From positions 1-64,000 of the forward strand of contig CAVYJC010000004.1 in the NCBI GenBank assembly GCA_963768715.1: a stretch of DNA of 64,000 nt, read 5' to 3'. Both the position numbers and the translations under genes were made by a program. The stretch comes from DATKEJ01 sp963768715. Its GTDB lineage: Bacteria; Bacteroidota; Rhodothermia; Rhodothermales; DATKEJ01. A model generated the notes under the pieces. The model did not search any database. It was not told the DNA's origin and saw only the letters and a program-made list of their open reading frames with translations. Of the stretch, positions 1 through 8,926 are shown piece after piece (position 1 is the stretch's first letter; each line of letters starts with the position of its first letter).

Positions 1-1
1 A

Positions 2-229
2 CTCTCGACTGCAGAGTCCACCCTGCTCTGCCAGCTTCGAAACGGGAACTATACGTCGCTGACGGTAAAGATGTCTGATGGACGGATTCAGCGTATCAGG
101 GCGACGGAGGTCTTGGCTGATGCGAAGTTCTCTGACCTCCTGAAGGATTCCAACTATCAGGATATTCTTTTTAAGCAGCGTGACGGCAAGATCGTAGGCG
201 TAAGATGGACCATTCTTACCAAGCTATGA
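2..229 (+). CDS. Hypothetical protein, 3' end only
   Basis: An open frame enters from the left edge and ends at a TGA at 227-229, giving about 75 residues. The peptide is charged and looks globular, with the run DGRIQRIRATEVLAD followed by FKQRDGKIVGVRWT. I do not recognise a family. It is on the same strand as the recombinase about 200 bases downstream, so it is probably cargo or a regulator of the same integrated element. Its start lies outside the window. Bases 230-423 between it and the recombinase hold no gene I can support. Confidence 0.45.
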   Translation, partial: LSTAESTLLCQLRNGNYTSLTVKMSDGRIQRIRATEVLADAKFSDLLKDSNYQDILFKQRDGKIVGVRWTILTKL

Positions 230-423
230 ATCTCGCCACCGGAAACCCGGGGCAATTTAGGACAGCACACTGACCTAAGAATTGGAGGTGTGCCTAACGC
301 TCGGAAGCGATGTTATCCATCGATGAGTGTAGGCGCATGCTCAGAAGAGCACGGTTTAATTGTTGATTCTGACCAGTCTGAGTCCTTGCGCGATCTACTC
401 TACCAAATTTGCACGCATTACCT

Positions 424-1992
424 ATGACCAGTTTCACTCCCAGAGCACAAGCGTGCGATAATCTATACGAGAGTCTCGACCGAAGAACAGGCAGAGAAAG
501 GAACGAGCCTCCGAAGTCAGGAAGATGGACTTCGTAAGTATTGCAGTTCCAACGGCATCGAGGTGGTCCACCACTTCAGTGACGATGCCTCTGGGAAATC
601 TTTCGATCGTCCGCAGTTCGTGCAGCTCTTGAGCGTCGTCCGATCCAACCCTGGAATTGTGGACGTGCTTCTTGTCGTGAGGTGGGATCGGTTCTCCCGT
701 AACACTTACGAATCGTTTGGGATGGTGGCCACGCTGTCCGGTCTAGGGGTTGACGTTGTTGCCATCACGCAGGAGTTCTGGATCAAACTGTGCCGGAGAG
801 TGTGATCCTTCAGGCACTCTATTTTGCTGTACCTGAAGCAGAGAACCGGCGACGCGCCCTCAATACAAAGCAAGGGATGAGGCGAGCTCGCCGTGAGGGA
901 CGTTGGTGTGGGACAGCGCCCATCGGCTACGAATGGCGCGGGCGAGGACTGGTACCTGGTGAAAAGGCTGAGGTCGTACGCGAGGCATTTCGCATGATGA
1001 GTACAGGGTTGTTTCCTCAGAGTGAGGTTCTAAAGGAGCTGAGGTCGAAAGGCCTTACTCTTAGCAGGACTGCGTTTGGCAGGATGCTTCGGAATCCAGT
1101 CTACAGAGGCCGAATTCGAATCGAGGCGGATGGGGGTGAGCCCGAAATGGTCGTTCCCGGCCTGCACGCGCCAATCGTTGAAGCTGCTGTTTTTGAGCGC
1201 ACTCAACGTGTGCTACAGGCTTTGAAATCGCGGCGCAAGTCGAAATCCCGCCCAACACCCCCTGAGTTACCTCTTCGCGGCAAACTCTGTTGTCCGGAAT
1301 GCGGGGGAAAGATGACGGGCGGCAGATCTCTTTCGCGGAAGCGGAAATACTTCTGGTACTATCACTGCCAGCGGGGTTGTCGCGTTAGATTCAGGGCTGA
1401 GCAGGTAAACGATTGCTTTGAAGAGTTTCTGGTCTCGTTGAACATTCCCGACGCGGCTACCGAGCTCTTTAGGGCCATTCTGAGAGACCACTACGAGGAA
1501 CTAGAGGGAAACAGACGTCAAAAGTACACCCAGCTACGTGAGCAACATCGGTCGGCCGAAGAGAGGCTGTTGAGTTTGGACAAGAAATACTTTGATGAAG
1601 AGATTGAACTCGACTCCTACCAAAGACTAAAGTCCTCATTTGTCGCTGAGCGAGATGACCTAGCCCAGCGACTGGAACTACTTGAGCAGGGTGACCCGGA
1701 CCAAAATCAGTACGTCGATTTCGGCCTCCGACTCTTGTCTGAGTTGCCAACGTACTACTCCGAGGCACCACAGAGGGTCAAGTTGCAGCTACTTGATTCT
1801 ATCTTTCCTGGAAGACTGAGTTTTGATGGTTCAAATTATAGAATCACCGAACTCAACGAGGCGCTGGCAGTCTTACTCGACAATAAACAACAGCTTAACC
1901 ACAACATCAAAGTCGAGAAGACGCCAACGATTGCCTTGGACGAGCGGAGGGTGGGCCCTACGGGATTCGAACCTGTGACCTCTCGCGTGTGA
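424..1992 (+). pseudogene. Large serine recombinase, frameshifted
   Basis: This is a resolvase/invertase-type site-specific recombinase of the large serine family. The N-terminal catalytic motif YTRVSTEEQ lies near 464-490, with the nucleophilic serine. RWDRFSRN follows in the catalytic domain, then a recombinase domain (NTKQGMRRARREGRW), a zinc-ribbon (CPECGG...HCQRGC, about 1290-1380) and a coiled-coil region. The reading frame is broken. The only ATG (424) is out of frame with the catalytic motif, and frame 2 passes to frame 1 near 778, where one C appears missing (ITQEF|LDQTVPESV). The last 12-15 codons read through tRNA-Val on the opposite strand and stop inside it, so the C-terminus is formed by the integration site. 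It is probably inactive as written, unless the indels are consensus errors. Confidence 0.82.
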
Positions 1993-2025
1993 GGCGAGCG
2001 CTCTGAACCGCTGAGCTAAGGGCCC
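1952..2025 (-). tRNA. tRNA-Val (anticodon CAC)
   Basis: The reverse complement folds into a complete 74-nt cloverleaf. The acceptor stem is GGGCCCT/AGGGCCC, the D stem GCTC/GAGC, the anticodon stem CTCGC/GCGAG with loop CTCACAC, and the T arm ACAGG-TTCGAAT-CCTGT. The discriminator base is A, and no CCA is encoded. The anticodon CAC reads the valine codon GUG. Its 3' end faces the recombinase, the usual arrangement for an element integrated at a tRNA 3' end. Confidence 0.95.
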
Positions 2026-2030
2026 GAAGA

Positions 2031-2239
2031 GAATTCAGAATTAAGAATGCAGAATTAAGAATTCTCGCGGGCCGAAAAGATACGTAATGATTCGGGCGAC
2101 GCGTCGGAAATGTGAGTGAATCGCACCGGCGTTCCGTACTAGTGACTAGTGTCTGTGGCCAATGACTGCTCGCGAAGCGAGCCCGGACGTCAGACATCAG
2201 AATTCAGACGGCAGAATTTGACTGCTGACTGCTGACTGT
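2031..2239. repeat. Three degenerate heptamer arrays after tRNA-Val
   Basis: Five 7-base units (gaattca, gaattaa, gaatgca, gaattaa, gaattct) run from 2031 to 2065. Two units of actagtg lie at 2138-2151. Seven units occupy 2191-2239 (cagacat, cagaatt, cagacgg, cagaatt, then tgactgc-type units). The period is exact while the sequence drifts. The remainder up to the lipoprotein start at 2502 shows no gene I can support. Confidence 0.8.
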
Positions 2240-2501
2240 ACAACGAATTCGCGGAGTGCGAAGAGAAGGACTCTCTCGACTTCTTCGACCGCCTGGCGGG
2301 GAAGTTCGGGCGAATTCAAGGGTACACGAGCGGCTAATGCCTCGGTGTCGTTCTCAACCAGGCAAACTCTAATCGAAAGAAAATGTTGACTGACGTGCGG
2401 TCAGCGTATGTTCGCGCCGTTCTCCTCACATGCATAGCCTGCATGTTCGTTCATATCCTGAATTTTTCCTTTACAACGGAGCCCTACAACGGGTACCTAC
2501 C

Positions 2502-3119
2502 ATGAAACAGTTTCTGTCCCTCTTAACTATAGCCTTGTTCGGGCTCACGATGGCCGCGTGTGATAGCGGCCTGACCGAGAACGTCTCCTCGGCCCCCAAC
2601 GACGACTTGGCGCTCGGTAAAGCAGATAAAATGTTTGTCTGCCACGTTGGCAACGAGTTGCCCGCGTACGACCCGTTATGCGATCCCCTTCTTACCACGT
2701 GCGGTGACGCGGGCAAGATCGACCTGATCGAGGTGGCGGTAAAGGCTGCCGACCAGCACCTCAACAATCCGAGCCACTGCTACGACAGCACGTGCGACTA
2801 TACGCCCGAGGGTGATACCGGGGACGTAGATGCCAAGAATGACACCGACGGCAATTACATCGACCAAGCATGCGAGGTGCCCGAGCCCGAGATCGTATGT
2901 CCGTGCTGGGACGCTACGACGTTGGCTCCTGCGGGGACCTGCGGTGCCGGCAACGACATCTTATTCGGGGCGCGTTACGATATCGGCGGTACGAGGTACC
3001 AGGCGCAACTCACTGGCATTAGCAGCCCGAGTTGCAGGGTGAATACCACCGTAACTGCTACCACAGCCGAAGTGGCGACCTACTGTACTCAACTGATCCT
3101 GGACAGGTGCGCTATCTAG
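2502..3119 (+). CDS. Secreted lipoprotein with VCHV/HL motif
   Basis: A 205-residue protein with a signal peptide (MKQFLSLLTIALFGLTMA) and lipobox MAAC, with lipidation expected at the cysteine. I start it at the ATG at 2502 rather than upstream because the signal peptide begins there. After the lipobox comes FVCHVGN...DLIEVAVKAADQHL, resembling a small Cys/His motif often seen in secreted Bacteroidota proteins (VCHxxxxx..IxVxxxAxxxHL). A cysteine-rich C-terminal part follows (CPCWDATTL...CGAGND...). Function is unknown; it is probably exposed at the outer membrane. It stands alone and is closed by a strong terminator at 3154-3192. Confidence 0.8.
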   Translation: MKQFLSLLTIALFGLTMAACDSGLTENVSSAPNDDLALGKADKMFVCHVGNELPAYDPLCDPLLTTCGDAGKIDLIEVAVKAADQHLNNPSHCYDSTCDYTPEGDTGDVDAKNDTDGNYIDQACEVPEPEIVCPCWDATTLAPAGTCGAGNDILFGARYDIGGTRYQAQLTGISSPSCRVNTTVTATTAEVATYCTQLILDRCAI

Positions 3120-3153
3120 GTCGTTAGACCAAATCGTAGATGTGACACTTCGA

Positions 3154-3192
3154 GCAGCCCGCCTCAATCCTGGGGCGGGCTGCTTCTTTTTT
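3154..3192 (+). terminator. Rho-independent terminator
   Basis: Perfect 10-bp stem GCAGCCCGCC / GGCGGGCTGC with a 10-nt loop, followed by TTCTTTTTT. It lies 35 bases after the lipoprotein stop. Confidence 0.92.
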
Positions 3193-3283
3193 GTCCCTGA
3201 GTAGAGGCCGCGTACGGCCTCCCTTTCCGGCGGAAACGGCGAAGTCGGCTTCGTAGCGAGCAGGCACCGTGCTATCCCTGACC

Positions 3284-3750
3284 TTAAAGCCAGACGACGT
3301 CGGCTATATCCTGCGGACGACCGGTGGCACGCTTGTTTTGAATCAAGTGCCGACGACCAAGCACGGGAACGGTCAGGCCTTCAATGTGGAGTTCAAGTTG
3401 TTCACGACGAGCCTCGTCGAAGAACGCGGCCACGCCCGTAATCGAGGTGAGTAAATCGATCCGCCGTGGGGCAATTCCGATCTGGAAGACCAGGTCCGGC
3501 TCGGCGAAATCGCCTTCTTCCAGCTGATGAAGCGGCGCGCCAAACCGCGACAGCGCACCGATGACACGTTCCGCGTTCTCCGGCGAAGGCTTAACCCACA
3601 AGTCGATGTCTCCGGTTGCGCGCGGGTTTCCGTGCGCGGCAAGCGCGTACGCCCCACAATCAGGTATTCAACTTTCTCTTCGGAGAAGATTGACAGTATG
3701 TCGCGATAATCTGGATTGAACAACCCGTTCTCCTTTAAAGACCCAGGCAT
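3284..3750 (-). pseudogene. Nucleotidyltransferase-fold protein, frameshifted
   Basis: Two overlapping frames join into one protein of about 155 residues of the nucleotidyltransferase (AbiEii/DUF6036-like) fold. It begins MPGSLKENGLFNPDYRDILSIFSEEKVEYLIVG. Restoring one base in the C-run at 3652-3655 gives AYALAAHGNPRATGDIDLWV, with the family's G..A.R.T.DID.W metal-binding motif. It then runs through IGALSRFG, RIDLLTSI and LIQNKRATGRPQDIADV. Such proteins are often antitoxin/toxin-like or accessory. It lies next to a decayed HigA-like gene on the same strand, which suggests an old toxin-antitoxin-type locus. As written it is not translatable in one frame. Confidence 0.75.
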
Positions 3751-4155
3751 CCTGGGTGAGTGGCCACATCATCCCAATTCGCTGCTCTGGACTCGTATGA
3801 CGCAAATCATCGTCACCTCGTTGATCTATTGCTCGACCCTTGCGGGTTACGGTTCTCACCATGCGCGGCATCGAAGCGATACGCGTTAAGGACGTTGGAT
3901 CGACCCTTTTACGCGCACAGTCCAAATCGTAGTCCGTCTGGAGTCGCAACCAAGCCTCAGGTTCGTCTCCAAATACATGGGCCAGACGCACCGCCATGTC
4001 CGGCGATATGCCGTGGCGACCGTGAAGCAGCCGAGAAAGTGTATTCCGTGTCACTCCAAGACGCGTCCGCGGCTTCCGTTCACTGTGAGCCCGTGTCGTT
4101 TGATGCAGACATCGAAGACATGCCTGCCAGGTTGGTTGTGTTCAGTGTATTTCAT
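3668..4155 (-). pseudogene. HigA-like antitoxin, frameshifted
   Basis: Translation from the ATG at 4155 gives MKYTEHNQPGRHVFDVCIKR and then breaks. After two single-base insertions are removed (about 4060-4080) it continues VNEAADALGVTRNTLSRLLH, a helix-turn-helix of the HigA/XRE addiction-module type. GRHGISPDMAVRLAHVFGDEPEAW and LRLQTDYDLDCARKR follow. The true end is uncertain, since the frame runs on to 3668 through unrelated sequence. No HigB-like toxin is seen upstream. The gene would act as a DNA-binding antitoxin and autorepressor if intact. Confidence 0.75.
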
Positions 4156-4194
4156 TGCAACGTGCTACGCTTCACGTTGCACACGAGTTCCGAG

Positions 4195-4293
4195 CTACCG
4201 CACAGCACAGGTCATTACCCTGACCACCGAGTATTCGTCCACGCTTGACCGATAGAAATAGACGCCGCCGGGAAGGTGACCAGGCTCGTCTCC
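4195..4293 (-). pseudogene. Orphan T9SS sorting-domain tail (minus)
   Basis: The minus strand reads GDEPGHLPGGVYFYRSSVDE followed by YSVVRVMTCAVR and a stop. This is the last beta-hairpin typical of a T9SS type-A sorting domain (xGVYFYRL...S..R.M.L). No upstream body of a gene is attached. It looks like a leftover of a deleted secreted-protein gene. Confidence 0.5.
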
Positions 4294-4335
4294 GGATCCT
4301 ATTCACGCGACTGCTGACTGTCGAAATTTCGCGAT

Positions 4336-4432
4336 ACCCTGGGACGCGACCTCTCTTGCGAGCGGCCTTTATTTCTATCGCCTGCAAACCGGCGCTTCCG
4401 TGCACTCGAGGCAGCTGATCGTGGTCAGGTAG
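4336..4432 (+). pseudogene. Orphan T9SS sorting-domain tail (plus)
   Basis: The plus strand reads WDATSLASGLYFYRLQTG then ASVHSRQLIVVR and TAG at 4430-4432. This is a classic end of a T9SS type-A domain. No gene body precedes it in frame. Together with the minus-strand tail at 4195-4293 it marks this gap as a deletion junction. Confidence 0.6.
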
Positions 4433-4507
4433 ACTAGCTCGACCAGGACGATCACTCCCATCCGAAGGCATACAGCCCGAAGTACGTCCCGACGAAACTG
4501 AGGAAAC

Positions 4508-5927
4508 CTACCGGATCGGAATCCTGAACACCCACGCATACTCGCCGGGACGATCGGAGGCTTCCTGCAGTCGACCAGGCAATGCGATCCTCAGGCCCGT
4601 CTCCTCGTCGAATGTCCAAGGCAGTGCTTCGCCATCCCCAAGCAAGGTGATCTTCGCATTCGGCGAAGGTCGCACCTTCGTGAGCGTGAGGGTGTCGCCA
4701 GGCCAGCCGAGGGTAATTGCGTGGACGACGGAGTCGCCCATGCTTGTGTAGCGGAGGCTGTCCCCTTCGCCGGAGGTGGTCCAAGGGCGGCTTCCGTAGA
4801 TGGCTTCGCCGTTTATCGCCAGCCAATCTCCCATTTCCCCCAGGCGTTCGACGCTCGGCTCGGGAAAGACGCCCTCCGCAGTCGGACCCACATTGAGCAG
4901 GTAGTTTCCACCCTTCGCAACGATGTCGATGAGATTGTGGATCAGCGTCTCGGCCGCCTTCCAATTGTGGTCATGTGAGTCAAATCCCCAAGTATCATTC
5001 ATGGTCATGCACGCCTCCCAGTCAAATGTGGACGCGCCCTCCAGAATCTCCTGCTCGGGCGTTCCAAAATCGCCGGCATACTCCTGGTCTTCCGCATTCA
5101 TGCCCTGCATGCCCTTTCGACCGGTGTCGACCCGGTTGTTGACGAGGATCTCCGGTTTCATGCCGCGGACAAACTGGTAGAGGTCGAGTCCCATCGCGTG
5201 CGTGTACTCAGGCACCCACTCACCGTCAAACCAGAGAACGTCGGGATCATACTTTTCGACGAGCTCCCGAACCTGCGGCTTGAGGTAGGTATCGATGTAG
5301 CGCTGGAAGTTCGGATTCGATTTTTCTTTCGTGTTGTAGGTAGGCCAGTGCGGCGCCTGCGCATCAGGGTGGTGCCAGTCCATGATCGAGTAGTAGAAAC
5401 CTAACGGGATCCCGGCTTCGTGGGCGGCCGCGGACAGCTCCGCCAGGATGTCACGTCCGAACGGGGACGTGTCGATTATGTCGTAATCCGACACCTCGGA
5501 GTCGAAAATGGCAAAGCCCTCGTGGTGCTTTGAGGTGATGATGATGTACTTCATTCCGGCCTCTTTTGCGATTCGGACCCATTCCCGGGCATCGAACTCG
5601 ACCGGATTGAACCGCCTCGCGTACTCCTCGTATTCCTCGACCGGGATGGCGAACGAGTTCATGATCCATTCGGCCGTGCCTGTTACCCGGTCTCCCTTGT
5701 ATTCGCCGGCGGGAACCAGCGTAGGCGCCCCAGTGAATGAACATCCCGAAGCGCGCATCGCGCCACCATTGCATCCGGGCATCGAAATCTTCCTGGGATT
5801 CGTGGAGGAAGTCACCCGATACAGAGGGAGCGTCTTGACCCGAGGCCGTGCTCTGCAGGCCGAAGCCCAGGGCAAACATGATCACACCGGCACGGGTCAA
5901 GGTTGTTGGAGTCTGACGATGTCTCAT
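4508..5927 (-). pseudogene. GH29 alpha-L-fucosidase, one frameshift
   Basis: A secreted glycoside hydrolase family 29 enzyme of about 470 residues that would release alpha-L-fucose. The ATG at 5927 opens a signal peptide (MRHRQTPTTLTRAGVIMFAL...STASGQ). Family motifs are RFGMFIHWGAYA, GTAEWIMN, KYIIITSKHHEGFAIFDS and DVLWFDGEW, whose Asp is the expected nucleophile. The C-terminal part is a beta-sandwich. The frame breaks once near 5715-5722, where an extra base separates HWGAYA from VPAGEYKGD. It lies alone, far from the main glycan locus at 39-64 kb. It is either a pseudogene or a consensus error. Confidence 0.85.
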
Positions 5928-6030
5928 CTTCCCATATTGGAATGTCTCGATTCTCGTTTTACGTCGACAAAGTACTTCAGCGTGGCGCGTGCCGGCCCGT
6001 GAACACGTGCTGAAGCCCAAGTCCGGATCC

Positions 6031-6058
6031 TCAATTCCTCATTCCTAATTCCTCAAAG
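6031..6058. repeat. Heptamer array (ctcattc type)
   Basis: Four units tcaattc, ctcattc, ctaattc, ctcaaag lie between the divergently transcribed GH29 and peptidase genes. Confidence 0.7.
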
Positions 6059-6135
6059 TAATGACGCATTCACACCGATAACTGCCGAACTTTGAAGCCC
6101 GACAATCTGAAGTGACATCTCTCGAACCGTTGCAT

Positions 6136-7449
6136 ATGAACATCCCGAAATACCTGACAGGCCTAGCTATGCTGTTCACGATTGGCGCTTGTACGGGCGG
6201 TAACCCCGCCGGCGACGGCGCCGCGATGAACGCCATCGCCGAACGCTACGTGAAGCTCGCCCTCCGCATCGGGCAGCACGATCCGGGCTATATCGACGCC
6301 TACTACGGGCCGCCGGAGTGGTCCAAAGCGGCCGAGCAGGATCCGGGGACGCTGGCCGATGCACGTATGGAGGCAGAAGAGTTGCTCGCGGAGCTGAACC
6401 GGATGGTGCCGGCATCGGATGCGGACGAAATGGATCGCCTGCGCCATACCTACCTGGTCAAACAGCTGCAGTCCGCCGTCGCCCGCATCGGCATGCTCGA
6501 GGGAACCAAACTGTCGTTCGACGAAGAGGCGAAGGCTCTGTACGATGCGACGCCGCCGACCTATGACGAAGCTCACTTCCAGGGGCTCGTCGACGCGGTG
6601 TCGGCGGCCCTTCCACCGGGTGACGGACCGCTGAACGAACGCTTCACGAAGTTTCGGGAGGCATTCGTGATTCCGCCTGAGAAACTGGATACGGTGTTCA
6701 CGGCTGCCATCGAGGAATGCAAACGACGCACGGCGAAATACATCCAGCTCCCGGCAGGCGAGGAGTTCACAGTCGAGTACGTGACGGACAAACCCTGGGG
6801 CGGCTACAACTGGTACCAGGGAAACAGCCGGAGCCTGATTCAGGTCAACACGGATCTTCCCATCCACATCGACCGCGCCGTGGACATTGCGTGCCACGAG
6901 GGATACCCGGGCCATCACGTCTACAACTCGCTGCTCGAATCCAAACTCGCCCGCGAACGAGGCTGGGTGGAGTTCACCGTCTACATCCTCTTCAGCCCGC
7001 AGTCACTCGTCGCCGAAGGAACCGCGAACTATGGGATCGACATGGCCTTTCCAGGCAAGGAACGGCAGACTTTCGAACGGAAGGTGCTGTTCCCGCTGGC
7101 CGGACTCGATTCCAGCGAGGTCGACCAGTACTACCGCGTGGAGGACCTGGCCGCAAAACTTGCGTACGCGCAGAATGAGGCGGCGCGGGCCTATTTGAAC
7201 GGCGACATCGATTCCGACTCGGCCGCCGGGTATATGAGCCGGTTTGAACTGATGAACAAGGCAAGGGCTGCCAAGTCTGTGCAATTCATCGACGTCTACC
7301 GGAGCTACGTGATCAACTACAACTACGGCAAGGATCTCGTCCGGCAATACGTCGAGCGGGAAGCCGGACCCGATGCGACGGAGGATCAGCGTTGGGCCGT
7401 GTACAGACAGCTGCTATCATCGCCTCGGCTACCTTCCGGGCTTCGATAG
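6136..7449 (+). CDS. DUF885-like zinc metallopeptidase lipoprotein
   Basis: A protein of 437 residues. I start it at the ATG at 6136 because MNIPKYLTGLAMLFTIGAC is a lipoprotein signal ending in a lipobox. The motif CHEGYPGHHVYN (about residue 254) is the HExxxGH-type zinc site of the DUF885 family. A following VAEGTANYGIDM supplies a likely third ligand Glu. Helical segments with conserved RVEDLAAKLAYAQNEAARAY fit the family's all-helical fold. It probably cleaves peptides at the cell surface or in the periplasm; the substrate is unknown. The stop codon is followed at once by an 8-base tandem repeat. Confidence 0.8.
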   Translation: MNIPKYLTGLAMLFTIGACTGGNPAGDGAAMNAIAERYVKLALRIGQHDPGYIDAYYGPPEWSKAAEQDPGTLADARMEAEELLAELNRMVPASDADEMDRLRHTYLVKQLQSAVARIGMLEGTKLSFDEEAKALYDATPPTYDEAHFQGLVDAVSAALPPGDGPLNERFTKFREAFVIPPEKLDTVFTAAIEECKRRTAKYIQLPAGEEFTVEYVTDKPWGGYNWYQGNSRSLIQVNTDLPIHIDRAVDIACHEGYPGHHVYNSLLESKLARERGWVEFTVYILFSPQSLVAEGTANYGIDMAFPGKERQTFERKVLFPLAGLDSSEVDQYYRVEDLAAKLAYAQNEAARAYLNGDIDSDSAAGYMSRFELMNKARAAKSVQFIDVYRSYVINYNYGKDLVRQYVEREAGPDATEDQRWAVYRQLLSSPRLPSGLR

Positions 7450-7491
7450 TCTTCTAGTCTTCTAGTCTTCTAGTCTTCTAGTCTTCCAGTC
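7448..7491. repeat. Octamer tandem array (agtcttct)5
   Basis: Five units of agtcttct/agtcttcc start inside the TAG stop codon of the peptidase and run nearly to the stop of the convergent ScyD-like gene. This is the one 8-base-period array among the 7-base ones. Confidence 0.9.
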
Positions 7492-7507
7492 AGCGGATCG
7501 CGCGGCA

Positions 7508-8806
7508 TCACTGCTTCACGACAACCCCGTTCGCGAGGCTCCCCGCGACTTCAACGCGGTACAGGTAGGTCCCCGGAGAGACGCGCTCCGAAGTGTCGGT
7601 TTCCCAACGCAGCCGCTGCGTACCCGCCTCCAGCCTGGAAAAATCCTGGCTGTAGACCGTCCGCCCGAGCACGTCGACGATCGTCAGATTGCCTGGGCCG
7701 GCTTCTCCGACGTTGACGGCAAGGTTGACGCCCTCGACGAATGGATTCGGATAGGCCTGGACGAGCATGGGCCGAACGCGATCGGGGAGTTCCTGCTCCG
7801 CTGCAGTCACCACGCCCTCGACGACAACGATCTGGCCTTTGACCAGAAGCGAAACGTACACCTCGCCCCTGTGCCCGATCCGGAGCCCTACGGGCCGATC
7901 CAGTCCGGTCGCGAGCTCGGTCAGTTCGCCATCTTTAAATTTGTAAAGGGCTCCGGCGTCCGTCCCGAAGCGGTGCTCGAGGAAGACAATGCCGCCCCCG
8001 GGAATACCCTGAACGTCGACTACGGTAGTCAGATCGCCGATCAGCTTCGTGACGCTACCCAGTGTATCGATTGCGAATATCGAAGCCGCTCCTTCGTTGA
8101 AGGGGAAACCCGTGAGGGTCGCGACGAGCAGTTTCCCTTCCTGGTAGTCGATCCCTGTCGGAACTGCATCGACCATGGGTGGGCCTGTCGTACCCGAGTT
8201 CGGAACGTCCGGAAGCTGAGTCAGAATCGACAAGACGCCATTTTCTCCTTGTACAATGGCGTTCGCTTTTGAGTCTGTCACGAAGACCAGATTGCTGCTC
8301 GGCACGAAGGCCAGGGCGAACGGATTCGAACCTTCACCCAGCGCGCCGTCGACAAAATCCCCTAAATTGTAGACAGCATCGATATCCGACGGTCCTAACG
8401 GGTCGTCTCCGGGCGTGAATCCGGTCGTGTCGACCAGAAGAATCGATTCGGAGAGATCGCCGGTCCCCTCTCCTTGGACGATGAGAAGCTCAACGTCGTT
8501 GTTGAAATAGCCGTGGTGCGCTCCCGACGGCCCCTCGTCAACCATCGTGGAGGGAAGGCCCGTGATGAAGGGGTGTACGACACCGTCTGGCGTGATGACG
8601 CTTACGCCGGCATCGTCATTTCCGGTTCCCTCACTGGTGACCCAGAGGTATTCGTCATCGTCGACATAGATGCCGGACGGATTGGTCAAGCCTTCGGCGA
8701 AGACCGTGGCCTGAGCAAGGGTCGTCGTGGGAGTAACGGCGGTCAAGGCGGCCAGCGTGCAAGCTGCCACGCCACCCTTGCGGATGGATTTTAGAATGTT
8801 GTACAT
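7508..8806 (-). CDS. ScyD/ScyE-like beta-propeller, T9SS-secreted
   Basis: A protein of about 432 residues, started at the ATG at 8806 (MYNILKSIRKGGVAACTLAA, signal peptide ending in LAQA). Repeated blades such as GLTNPSGIYVDDDEYLWVTS, NPFALAFVPSSNLVFVTDSK and GLDRPVGLRIGHRGEVYVS match the NHL-like propeller of the ScyD/ScyE family. The last 80 residues (VQAYPNPFVEGVNLAV...LGRTVYSQ...GTYLYRVEVAG) form a T9SS type-A sorting domain. It should therefore cross the outer membrane and be attached or released. The ligand is unknown. A 120-bp gap separates it from the divergent metallo-beta-lactamase gene and must hold both promoters. Confidence 0.85.
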   Translation of the reverse strand: MYNILKSIRKGGVAACTLAALTAVTPTTTLAQATVFAEGLTNPSGIYVDDDEYLWVTSEGTGNDDAGVSVITPDGVVHPFITGLPSTMVDEGPSGAHHGYFNNDVELLIVQGEGTGDLSESILLVDTTGFTPGDDPLGPSDIDAVYNLGDFVDGALGEGSNPFALAFVPSSNLVFVTDSKANAIVQGENGVLSILTQLPDVPNSGTTGPPMVDAVPTGIDYQEGKLLVATLTGFPFNEGAASIFAIDTLGSVTKLIGDLTTVVDVQGIPGGGIVFLEHRFGTDAGALYKFKDGELTELATGLDRPVGLRIGHRGEVYVSLLVKGQIVVVEGVVTAAEQELPDRVRPMLVQAYPNPFVEGVNLAVNVGEAGPGNLTIVDVLGRTVYSQDFSRLEAGTQRLRWETDTSERVSPGTYLYRVEVAGSLANGVVVKQ

Positions 8807-8926
8807 GGTTTGCTCGGTGGATTGAGGTGGGGCGTACAATATGGCCTTCGCGTCTCGTGCTTGTCAAGAGGTCGCGGACCGAACATCAGCAATGACCGCG
8901 CGATACCTGAGAAACGATTCGCACAG

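Noticed and set aside
765..800. Programmed frameshift in the recombinase
   Set aside because: No slippery heptamer or following structure is evident, and the gene has a second break near its start, so damage or consensus error is simpler.
1958..2197. 79-codon minus-strand frame over the tRNA
   Set aside because: It is a translation of tRNA-Val and the flanking heptamers; such frames are a known annotation artefact.
2240..2501. Short frame ending EKDSLDFFDRLAGKFGRIQG
   Set aside because: It reads like a protein tail, but it has no start or body and cannot be assigned; not enough to call a gene.
8300..8340. GGATTCGAACC at 8320 as part of a second tRNA
   Set aside because: Only the T-loop-like word is present; it lies inside the ScyD-like gene and no cloverleaf forms.
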